Origin: Methanocalculus alkaliphilus
Lineage (GTDB): Archaea; Halobacteriota; Methanomicrobia; Methanomicrobiales; Methanocorpusculaceae
Length of the DNA stretch: 64,000 nt
Reading direction: 5' to 3'
Assembly (NCBI RefSeq): GCF_024170505.1
Contig: NZ_JALJYG010000004.1
Location: 1-64,000, forward strand
Shown here: in pieces, positions 8,266 to 21,100 of the stretch
Numbering within the stretch: the stretch's first letter is position 1
Layout: each line of letters starts with the position of its first letter
The notes under the pieces: generated by a model
Told to the model about the DNA's origin: nothing
Databases searched by the model: none
Seen by the model: the letters and a program-made list of their open reading frames with translations, nothing else
Made by a program: the position numbers and the translations under genes

Positions 8266-10082
8266 TGATACAGAAAGCACGTGTCTTTGTTGACGGAGCC
8301 CTCATCGGTCTTGCTGATGATCCTGCAGGACTTGTCAGAAAGGTTCGGGAACTCAGGAGGCGTGGTGACCTCCCCTCTGAGCTGAACATCTCGTTTAAGG
8401 AGTATAGTAGCGAGATTGTCCTCAATACTGATCGTGGACGCGCCCGCCGCCCCCTCATTATCCTTGATGGTGGAAAGCCGGTTATTTCCGATGAGGACAT
8501 CACCAGGATCCAGTCGGGCGAGTATACGTTCGATGACATGATTATGCAGGGGAAGATCGAGTACGTCGATGCAGAGGAGGAGGATGACCTCCTTATTGCC
8601 GTTAACCAGGAGGGCATCACCATCGACCATACCCATATGGAGATCGACCCCCAGCTCATTCTCGGCATTGGTGCAGCACACGTCCCCTTCCCTGAGCACA
8701 ATGCATCACCCCGTGTGACGATGGGTGCCGGAATGATCAAGCAGGCGCTCGGATTTGCCCAGGCAAATATGAAACTTCGGCCTGATACCCGTGGCCACAT
8801 GCTTCATTATGGGCACAAGCCCCTTGTCAAGACACAGGCTGCCGAGCTGATCGGATCTGAAGAACGTCCCCAGGGATACAATCTTGTGGTTGCCATCCTC
8901 AGTTATGAAGGATATAATATTGAAGATGCACTTATCTTCAATAAAGCGTCTATTGAACGCGGACTGGGACGCTCTCATTTCTTCAGGACGTACGATGGAG
9001 AGGAGCGCCGGTATCCAGGTGGCCAGATTGACCGGATTGAGATCCCCGACGAGGATGTCTCCGGCTCCCATGGAGAGGACGCATACCGCAACCTCGACTC
9101 TGATGGTATCATCGGTCCGGAGACGATCGTCTCTGAGAAGTCTGTTCTCATCGGCAAGACCTCACCACCACGTTTCCTTGAAGAGCCGACTGCAGAACTG
9201 ATAGCTGTCGAGAAGCGGCGGGATACCTCGGTCACGATGAGGAGCAATGAGCATGGTATTGTTGATACCGTCATCCTGACAGAGGGTGAGAACTCCTCCC
9301 GCCTCGTCAAGGTCAGAACCCGTGATCTCAGAATTCCTGAGATCGGTGACAAGTTTGCATCACGCCACGGGCAGAAAGGGATTATCGGTCTGATCACCCC
9401 GCAGGAGAACCTCCCCTTCACCGAATCGGGTATCACACCCGATCTTGTCATCAACCCCCATGCGATCCCGTCCCGTATGACCATTGGTCATATGATCGAG
9501 ATGATTGGCGGGAAGGTTGCCAGCCTTCAGGGGCGCCGGATAGATGCAACCCCATTCCGTGGAGAAAAGGAGTTCACTCTCAGAAAGGAGCTTCAGAACC
9601 TCGGATTCTCTCATAATGGACGGGAGGTGATGTATGATGGGATCACAGGGCGACGGTTTGCTGCTGATATCTATGTTGGCGTTATCTTCTACCAGAAGCT
9701 CTACCATATGGTCTCAACCAAGATGCATGCCCGTTCCCGTGGGCCTGTTCAGGTTCTGACCCGTCAGCCGACTGAGGGACGTGCCCGGGAAGGAGGTCTT
9801 CGGTTCGGTGAGATGGAGCGTGATGTCATGATCGGCCATGGTGCGGCGATGGCATTGAAGGAACGTCTTCTTGATGAGTCGGATGCCGTGAAGGAATGGG
9901 TCTGTGCCCAGTGTGGCATGGTTGCGACATATGACGCCAAGCGGAAGGTAACCCACTGTCTTGCATGCGGTGCAGAGACCGATATCTATGAGGTTGAGAT
10001 GAGTTACGCCTTCAAATTACTCCTGGATGAGATGATCAGCATGGGAATAGCCCCGCGGCTGGTGTTAGAGGATATTGTCTGA
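8265..10082 (+). CDS. rpoB1: DNA-directed RNA polymerase subunit B' (C-terminal half of B)
   Basis: This is the 605-residue C-terminal half of subunit B. It contains the hybrid-binding and wall regions: [12 protein letters not shown] near 218, and [10 protein letters not shown] near 362, which includes conserved catalytic-centre lysines. The C-terminal Cys4 zinc site is C-A-Q-C … C-L-A-C at about 547-571. The start overlaps the B'' stop, indicating translational coupling. It ends 12 bases before rpoA1. Length and motifs are those of an intact subunit. Confidence 0.97.
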   Translation: MIQKARVFVDGALIGLADDPAGLVRKVRELRRRGDLPSELNISFKEYSSEIVLNTDRGRARRPLIILDGGKPVISDEDITRIQSGEYTFDDMIMQGKIEYVDAEEEDDLLIAVNQEGITIDHTHMEIDPQLILGIGAAHVPFPEHNASPRVTMGAGMIKQALGFAQANMKLRPDTRGHMLHYGHKPLVKTQAAELIGSEERPQGYNLVVAILSYEGYNIEDALIFNKASIERGLGRSHFFRTYDGEERRYPGGQIDRIEIPDEDVSGSHGEDAYRNLDSDGIIGPETIVSEKSVLIGKTSPPRFLEEPTAELIAVEKRRDTSVTMRSNEHGIVDTVILTEGENSSRLVKVRTRDLRIPEIGDKFASRHGQKGIIGLITPQENLPFTESGITPDLVINPHAIPSRMTIGHMIEMIGGKVASLQGRRIDATPFRGEKEFTLRKELQNLGFSHNGREVMYDGITGRRFAADIYVGVIFYQKLYHMVSTKMHARSRGPVQVLTRQPTEGRAREGGLRFGEMERDVMIGHGAAMALKERLLDESDAVKEWVCAQCGMVATYDAKRKVTHCLACGAETDIYEVEMSYAFKLLLDEMISMGIAPRLVLEDIV

Positions 10083-10094
10083 GGTGATCGGGAT

Positions 10095-14069
<3,975 letters not shown>

Positions 14070-14070
<1 letters not shown>

Positions 14071-14360
14071 TGGATTTCAATACATCTTTACGCAGGGCAA
14101 TGAAGACCGGAACGGTCACACTTGGCCGGAACAGTACAGAGGCAAGCATTCAGGAATCGACAGCACGCCTTGTCATCATTGCACAGAACTGCCCGGAAGA
14201 CTTTAAAAAATTTGTCGAGGCACAGGAGAACCTTGCCGTTTATCCGTACAAAGGCTCAGGCCGCCAGCTCGGCCGTGAGTGTGGAAAAGACTTTATCGTC
14301 AGTGCGCTTGCCGTCATCGAACCTGGTGAATCTGACATCCTTACCCTTCAGAGAGCGTAA
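14070..14360 (+). CDS. rpl30e: Ribosomal protein eL30 (L30e, L7Ae superfamily)
   Basis: The 96-residue protein has the L7Ae/L30e fold: S-L-R-R-A-M-K-T-G-T-V-T-L-G at the start, A-R-L-V-I-I-A-Q-N-C-P in the middle, and Y-K-G-S-G-R-Q-L-G-R-E-C-G-K towards the end (RNA-binding loop). In archaea this gene sits between rpoA2 and nusA, exactly as here. The start overlaps the rpoA2 stop, and nusA follows after one base, so the genes form one operon. Confidence 0.93.
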
Positions 14361-14361
14361 T

Positions 14362-14799
14362 ATGTCCGAAATTACCTTAACAGAAGACTGCATGCGGCTG
14401 ATCTCCCAGTTTGAGAATCTCACCGGTGCCGGCGCACGTGACTGTGTCATTGATGACCGCTACGATCGGGTCATCTTCATCATCAATCCTGGTGAGATGG
14501 GTCTTGCCATCGGAAAGAAAGGTTCAAGCATTAAGAAAGCGTCCGAAGTGCTCGACAGGCGGGTTGAGGTCGTTGAATATTCCGATGATCTCGTTCAGTT
14601 CATCAGGAACTGCCTTCTCCCGGCACAGGTGCTCTCCGTAACCATTGAAGGAGAAGACGATGAACAGGTGGCCCATGTCGAGGTTAATGAGGAAGATCGT
14701 GGTCTCGCCATAGGGAAGGAAGGAAAGAATATTCTGAAGGCAAAATCCCTTGTCCGGAGACAGTTTGATATCTCGGATATCGAGCTTGTCCAGGAATAA
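14362..14799 (+). CDS. nusA: Archaeal NusA-like transcription termination factor (two KH domains)
   Basis: The 145-residue protein consists of two KH RNA-binding domains. The first carries G-L-A-I-G-K-K-G-S-S-I-K near residues 48-59, the second G-L-A-I-G-K-E-G-K-N-I near 115-125; both show the KH GXXG loop. Archaeal NusA lacks the N-terminal polymerase-binding and S1 domains of the bacterial protein, and this length is typical. The ATG at 14362 follows the L30e stop by one base. Elsewhere in Euryarchaeota the operon usually continues with S12, S7 and EF-2; here it stops and FdhD follows. Confidence 0.93.
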   Translation: MSEITLTEDCMRLISQFENLTGAGARDCVIDDRYDRVIFIINPGEMGLAIGKKGSSIKKASEVLDRRVEVVEYSDDLVQFIRNCLLPAQVLSVTIEGEDDEQVAHVEVNEEDRGLAIGKEGKNILKAKSLVRRQFDISDIELVQE

Positions 14800-14823
14800 A
14801 TCTTTCATCTCTTTTTACCCGAT

Positions 14824-15549
14824 ATGGAGAAAAATACGGTCTCCTCTATCCGCATATACGATATGTGGGATCTTCTGCCGGAGCGTGTCGTCGCCCTCTT
14901 TGTGAACGGGCGCTATGCAGCAACACCGATCATCATTCCTGACTCTGTTGAGGAGTTCGTTATCGGGTATCTCTTCTCAGAAGAGATCATCAGAAACCAC
15001 AAGGATATTGAGTCGATCAGGGTTGAGGAGAACCGGGTCAGTGTCCTGACCGTTGATCCCTTCAGAATCACCGGCAGAAGAAAGACGGTGCTTTCAGGAT
15101 GTGGTGGGAGTACATCCTATATCGATCTCACAAAACTTCCCCCGGTCCGATCCGGGTTCTCCCTCTCCCTCTCCGAGGTATCTTCTGCTCTCATGGAATG
15201 CTCCGGTGGTGGTGCATTCCCGTCCGAAGCATTCCTCTGTGGTAAGAACGGGGTGATTCTGCGGTCAGGAGATCTTGATCCCCTCAATGCGACCGACCGG
15301 GTGATTGGTTCGGGCTTAAAGGCAGGGACCGCCTTCTCCGAGACATTCCTTATCATATCAGGCCTCATCTCTTCAGAGATGGTACGGCGCTGCCTCCTTG
15401 CCGGTATCCCGATCCTTCTTGGTCGGTCAGCTCCGACTGATCTTGCTCATCGGATTGCCGGGGAGATGAATCTCACGCTCGGTACAATCTCTGCGGATGG
15501 CGCATTGGTCCTCTATACATATCCGGAGAGGATCAGCGCCCCTCAATGA
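14824..15549 (+). CDS. fdhD: FdhD-like sulfurtransferase (formate dehydrogenase accessory protein family)
   Basis: This 241-residue protein aligns with FdhD/NarQ. It has a two-half architecture with E-E-F-V-I-G-Y-L-F-S-E-G/E-I-I in the N-terminal half and L-L-A-G-I-P-I-L-L-G-R-S-A-P-T near the C terminus. FdhD passes sulfur from a cysteine desulfurase to the Mo/W-bis-MGD cofactor of formate dehydrogenase. The Cys region here reads S-G-C-G-G-S, with one Cys rather than a CxxC pair. The usual T-G-G-x-H-A-A segment reads S-G-G-G-A-F-P-S-E-A, so the conserved His is absent. Either it is a diverged FdhD or a paralogue with another target. It overlaps the convergent cysteine-desulfurase fusion by 17 bases. 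Confidence 0.8.
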   Translation: MEKNTVSSIRIYDMWDLLPERVVALFVNGRYAATPIIIPDSVEEFVIGYLFSEEIIRNHKDIESIRVEENRVSVLTVDPFRITGRRKTVLSGCGGSTSYIDLTKLPPVRSGFSLSLSEVSSALMECSGGGAFPSEAFLCGKNGVILRSGDLDPLNATDRVIGSGLKAGTAFSETFLIISGLISSEMVRRCLLAGIPILLGRSAPTDLAHRIAGEMNLTLGTISADGALVLYTYPERISAPQ

Positions 15550-18139
15550 TCTCCTGTACCGCTGCGATGAGGAGATCCACCTCGTTCTCTGTTGTATACA
15601 GCCCGATACCCGCCCTGACGGTTCCGTCGTTGAGCCCAAGCGACTCCATCAGCGGCTGGCAGCAGTGATGGCCTGAACGGACCAGAATCTCAGCATCGGC
15701 ATCAAGCCGCTCTGCAACCTCATGGGGATGGAGCCCGTCGATGGTAAATGAGACGACACCGATCCGATCCTTAGGTTCTGCAGGAGCATAGACCGTAACC
15801 CCTTTACGTCCAGAGAGTCCCTCAACCAGGCGTGTCGTGAGTTCTTCTTCATGCCGTCGTATCGCCTCCATCCCGATCTCTTCGAGATAGTCGACGGCTA
15901 CACCCAGCCCTATTCCCCCGGCGATATTCGGGGTTCCTGCTTCATACCTGCCATATCCCTCGACAGCCTGATGCCCATCCTGCGAGACTGATTCGACCAT
16001 ACCCCCGCCAAGGATGATCGGCCTGATAATCGGCTCCTTCATCCAGAGGACACCGGTACCTGTTGGTCCAAGCATCTTATGACCTGAGAAACAACAGAAG
16101 TCACAGTCGATCTCCTGGAGACAAAACGGCATATGCGGGATGGATTGTGCGGCATCGATGAGGAAAAGCGCCCCGTATTCTCTACAGAGCTGCCCGATCT
16201 CCCTGACCGGGGTGATGGTTCCGATAGCATTTGATGCATGGGTGATCGCAACAAGCCGTGCTCCTTGTGCAAGTGCGTCTCTCAGCCCATCCATGTTCAG
16301 TGTATAATCGCTATGAATGCCGACAATTTCCAGTTCGACGCCTTTATCTGCCAGTGCACGCCAGGGAAGGAGATTTGAATGGTGTTCCAGGATGGTGGTG
16401 ATTACCCGATCACCGGGTTTCCAGTCCAGACCTGAAGCGACCATGTTGATTGATTCGGTCGTATTCTTCGTAAAGACGGTTGTTCCTGCCTCCCCATGGA
16501 TGAACCGTGCAACCTTGGTATGGGCATGCCAGTACCGCTGGGTTGCTATCTGTGTGAACCTGTGAACCCCCCGGCCGACATTGGCACGGTACCGGTGCTC
16601 AAATTCGATGAGAGCATTGACGACCGGCTCGGGGGAGAGGCTCATCGCCGGAGAATCAAGATAGATAGCCTCATGGACGATAGGGAAATCCCGCCGTATC
16701 CTCCCAATCGGATACCCGGGTTCATCATGGGATACCGCCTCCCCGGGTACTCCCCTCTCCTCAGCAGGTAGTGGACGAAGCGTGTAGTCTTTGTCCACGA
16801 CTATTCCGTGATCCCGGCAGAGCTCCCTCATCTTCGGTGGAAGTGCCCTCCATCGCCAGAGGCCATATTCCAGATAGCCTTCTGGCATCCCGGTCTTCAT
16901 CGCCCATCGCCTGAGGAACGAATCCCATCTCTCCGTGAGATCCGGGTGTATCGTCCTGAGGGTCTCATACTCGCTCTCGAGCATTGCCGGGCAGAGATAA
17001 CAGCCGATCCGTTCAAGCCCCATATCATAGAGTGGGTTGATCGGGGCATTCTGCCACCAGAGGTAGAGATAGACTTCCAGTGCACGCCAGGATCTGATCG
17101 GTGATACATTGAGCTGGAGTGGATTTGCCGGGTTCTGGCTCGTTTCTTCAAGATCCGCTCTGTTCCATGACTCGTACCATCGGTTACCCTGAAATGTGAC
17201 GCATGGCCCGATCTCTGAGAGATACAGTCGGAGCGGGTGGAGTTTGAGAAGCTTACAGCACCACCGGTGGTCTTTCCCTGGTGGTCCGGTTCGCTCGACT
17301 GCTGCGAAGAAGTCACCTGCTTTTCTGATGATCGGAACATCCATCGACTCTATATATGTAATCGTCTCCGGAAGCTCGATCCCTGTGTCGATGAAAAATG
17401 CTGAGGTTACTCCTGCTTTCCGAGCGAGATAAAGGACTGCTGTGCTGTCTTTACCCCCTGAGAATGAGACATTTGCTATGGGACGATCAGTACTATGGGC
17501 TTTGATAACCCGGAGAGCATCACGTTCAAGGAGCTTGAGATGGTATCTGTTCTGCTCGATCACCCTCTTCCAGTCCGGATTCTTTGGTGTTACCGGGTCC
17601 ACCTGTGTAAGCTCCTTCACTCGCACATGGCCATCCTTCACAGTGCCGGTTCCATATTTATTCCGATAGGAGATGATGACTGATCCGTCGGGGACCGGAG
17701 ATTTGAGAGGAAACCGCTTCCCACCTATTCTGACTTTTCCGCTCTGATCGAGGTGCTCGTCCAGATGCAGAATGCCGTTTGTTGCATAGGGGAGGAGGAA
17801 AGGGAGAGCCTCGGGTGCAATCTCGAGTGAGTGCCTTCGCTTCACCGGATCAAAGAGGAGCCACCCAAACCGCTTCCCATGCATAATGACGAGATCTGCC
17901 CTGTCCGTTCCGCCCGATTTATTCAGGATTACGATCTTTGGAATCGGGATATCACCAAACTGTGCCAGAAGGAGATCTCTGATGAGCTTCATATCCGCTC
18001 TGAGGGCAGGCCTGAGATCGTAGGGCTCAAGGAGCGGGATACTCCGTCCTTCTGCTCCACATCCGCACCTTCGGCCGAGGAGGGGAACGTTGCAGCTATC
18101 GCACCAGAAGAGGTTCTTCTTGACGGCAGGCTCTCTCAT
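15533..18139 (-). CDS. Fusion: PAPS-reductase-family PP-loop enzyme + class V aminotransferase (cysteine desulfurase-like)
   Basis: The 868-residue chain joins two enzymes. Residues 10-30 are a small Cys cluster (C13, C16, C25, C27) resembling a zinc ribbon, followed by a PUA-like segment (about 80-170). A PP-loop ATPase domain of the PAPS reductase type (about 200-470) has S-G-G-K-D-S-T at 227-233 and a Cys pair in G-C-Y-L-C-P. Residues about 490-868 are a full SufS/Csd-type cysteine desulfurase, with the PLP lysine in S-G-H-K-M-L-G-P-T-G near 687 and the catalytic Cys in R-S-G-H-H-C-C-Q-P near 825. The layout suggests that persulfide sulfur from cysteine is passed within one protein to an adenylated acceptor, as in tRNA thiolation or sulfur assimilation. 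The acceptor is unknown. Confidence 0.88.
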   Translation of the reverse strand: MREPAVKKNLFWCDSCNVPLLGRRCGCGAEGRSIPLLEPYDLRPALRADMKLIRDLLLAQFGDIPIPKIVILNKSGGTDRADLVIMHGKRFGWLLFDPVKRRHSLEIAPEALPFLLPYATNGILHLDEHLDQSGKVRIGGKRFPLKSPVPDGSVIISYRNKYGTGTVKDGHVRVKELTQVDPVTPKNPDWKRVIEQNRYHLKLLERDALRVIKAHSTDRPIANVSFSGGKDSTAVLYLARKAGVTSAFFIDTGIELPETITYIESMDVPIIRKAGDFFAAVERTGPPGKDHRWCCKLLKLHPLRLYLSEIGPCVTFQGNRWYESWNRADLEETSQNPANPLQLNVSPIRSWRALEVYLYLWWQNAPINPLYDMGLERIGCYLCPAMLESEYETLRTIHPDLTERWDSFLRRWAMKTGMPEGYLEYGLWRWRALPPKMRELCRDHGIVVDKDYTLRPLPAEERGVPGEAVSHDEPGYPIGRIRRDFPIVHEAIYLDSPAMSLSPEPVVNALIEFEHRYRANVGRGVHRFTQIATQRYWHAHTKVARFIHGEAGTTVFTKNTTESINMVASGLDWKPGDRVITTILEHHSNLLPWRALADKGVELEIVGIHSDYTLNMDGLRDALAQGARLVAITHASNAIGTITPVREIGQLCREYGALFLIDAAQSIPHMPFCLQEIDCDFCCFSGHKMLGPTGTGVLWMKEPIIRPIILGGGMVESVSQDGHQAVEGYGRYEAGTPNIAGGIGLGVAVDYLEEIGMEAIRRHEEELTTRLVEGLSGRKGVTVYAPAEPKDRIGVVSFTIDGLHPHEVAERLDADAEILVRSGHHCCQPLMESLGLNDGTVRAGIGLYTTENEVDLLIAAVQEIIEGR

Positions 18140-18190
18140 TGTCTGATAGGTGTGTTGTTTGAGACAATGAAAGAGATGGTGGGGGGAGAA

Positions 18191-21100
18191 TCAGATGAGT
18201 ATCCGTCTATCAGCGGATGAAAGGCTTCCGGCTGTCTCGGGTGTTTTGTCTGAGTGGTATTCGGTGAACTGCTTGAGTGAGACGGTCAGGTCCCGGGTGA
18301 AGGCAAAATACCCAATCTGGGTATTTCTACAGAGGTTCATTGCCATATCCATCAGGCCCCGGGGGTCAGGCCGTGCCTCCCCAAGCCAGATATGGAAGAT
18401 ATTCCCTCCATCAACAATCGGGAAGAAGATATGTTCAAGTTCCATCCTCCTTGTGAGTGTCACCGGGGCAGAGGGGGTGACATGAATACCGTTTGTATAA
18501 TAAACCGGGAGGTCGAGTGTCTTCTTCGCCCGTTCAAACAGATTCTTTGTATCGCCTTTGACGATCTTTAACGCATGCGGACGGTACGTTTCATCGAGGA
18601 GATCCGCGACGGCAAACCGCTGTCCTGTTGTCTCTGCAGGAGTTCTGGCGAGTGCAATTGTCATTCCGTGTTCAGCTGAGAGCTTTTTGGCGTACTGTTC
18701 CATCTCCGTCATCGTTCGAACAGCGAACCGGAATGCATCCTTCGTCTCATGAAGCTGGAATCCCGTATGGTGCTGGATCATCTCGTTGACACCGACGATC
18801 CCGATGGTGTAGACGAGCCCTTCAAGATCGACTGCCACCGCGCCACGCTCATGCGTGATGGGATCTTTTGGTCGCTGCATTGCAAATGGCATCCTGCCGT
18901 TTGCCCGGACCAGTTCCATCCAGCGCCGCTTGATCCGGAATATCGAGACCGCTGAATCCATCATCCCTCGCAACTCTGCAAAGAGGGCTTCATCATCATG
19001 ATCGGCGCGGTATGCTGCGCGTGGGCAGTTGACCGATATCACCTGCCAGGATCCCATTGAGAAATGTGCACCATCACGGAAATGGAGCTTATCATCGAAG
19101 CTGGTGTCATTTGCGGCTGTTGTCGAGAACTGGTATGCACAGCACTGGTAACAGGATATCCCCTCGCCTGCCCCACGGTATGCAGGGAGCTGATTATCAT
19201 AGTAGGGTGTCCCGAACTTCGAGGCGAGTTCGAAGGTCATCAGGTACAGCTCCCGATATGTCGGAATATCCGGATGGTCGCGGTTGAAATCCTCGTCTTC
19301 GTCGATGAAGTCAGGTTCGATACTGATCTCCGGCTTTGGGAAGTTAAAGGGCTTCCCCCAGTCATCCCCTTCGAGCATCACTTCCATCAGTGTTGCAAAG
19401 AGGTGTCGTACTTCTCGTTCAAACTCCCCATAGGTCCGGAGCGGTGCCTGCTCCCCGTTCCAGACCTTTCCTTTGAAGACGATTGGCTTGTCACGCCAGA
19501 GTTTTGGAACACCTGGTGAGAGCTGGACTGACGAGAAGACCACCTGGCCGCCACGGGCGACCATCATCTGGGTCATCTCATAGACAAACATCTGCATCAG
19601 CTGTTTGATCTCGGTCTTGTTCATCCCCTCGACATAGGGTGCGAGGAAGGTGAGGAAGTTGTAGTATCCCTGACCCCCGGCAAAGTTCGTCTGGGCAGAT
19701 CCGAGGGCCTTGACAGCATGAAGAACGGCAACCTCCGGGCGTTTCGCAGGACCCGCAACACTTGCCTTTGTCCCGTTTCCATCCGGCATCAGACCATAGT
19801 AGAAGAAATAGCGGAGATCCCAATCCTGGCAGTTATGAATCAGGAGACCGTCTGCTGCATAGAAGGTGTGGCTCTCCTCGCTCCCGTCGCCTCCAAGGAA
19901 GAGATCATAGACATAGCTGCCAGAGGGTGCTGATGGTTCGATGGCCATAACACGCTCAGGTTTTTCGGTCCGATTAATTCTCTCTGTTTGTTTGAGGAAG
20001 CGATCGATATGATCCTGCCTCTCATCCAGAAATGAACAGTATTGGGAGAAAATATCGATATTCTTCCTTCCATGGAACTGTATGCGGTACAGAATCCTCC
20101 GCTCTGTTTCATCATTATACAGCTCAGTAATATGCACTCCTATTCCGAGTGTTGTCAGAAGAAGTGCAAGCTCCTGTCGGAGTGATGCAGAAACTGTGGA
20201 ATAGTTGACGATGCAATCCGACTTTTCCGGCCGGTAATACACCGTTCCATCACCGGTGAAGAGTGCTGAGAGGAACTCACGAAGGAGGATGTCATCTGCA
20301 TGATACACGATCCAGGGCAGGCGTTTCCCGGCACTTCCCTCAGGTATTCCAAAGATATACCGGAAGAGAAGATAGACGATCTTTCCTCCGAAATAGACCT
20401 GTTGTGCACGCATCCTGTGAACGTCAATACCGTAGATCTGTGTTGAATCCCGGGTAGGACGGGTGATCGTTGCATAGGTGTTGAGAGTTGTCTTTACTGA
20501 TGCCTGTATTGCCGCAGACTGATGATTCTCCGTGATTGCAAGGTTATACTGACCAACCTTCGGGAAGGCATTGTAATTGCCTTCAGAGACGAAGAATCCA
20601 AGCAGCCGCATCAGGTCGGCGGTGACTGGAAGGAGGGCAGGGAGATCATGATTACTGCCTGTTACCCCGACCGTTAAGCCGGACATATCGTCAATACCAT
20701 AGATCTCGCACAATGACCGGAAGTGGCGAATGGGCATGACACCTTTTGTATACCACTGCTTCCTGTGCTCTATCCCAAGAGCTCTGGAGATCGCGACGAA
20801 GGACTTTGCCTGACCCGTTCGGACAATGTCAGAGAACAGACTCGCCGCCCCCCGCACGTATATTCCCTCAAGGAGTTCTTCCGGCACAGTCTTCGTGAGT
20901 TCATAAATCAGGTGTATCTCCCTGACCGGCTCTCCCCGAACTGAATCTGATGGAGTAACTGCATAGAGGATATCACCTTCTGTAATCTCATCTGCCCGCC
21001 GGATAGCCATTCCTTCATCTGTATGTACCGGTATACGGTGCTCTTTTGTGACGGAGAGCGAACGGCCGGTTGATGTCTTTATCCTGAGTAGTTCTCCGTC

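Noticed and set aside
20155-20475. Independent small gene antisense to the intein endonuclease
   Set aside because: It lies wholly within the well-supported intein reading frame and has no recognisable features.
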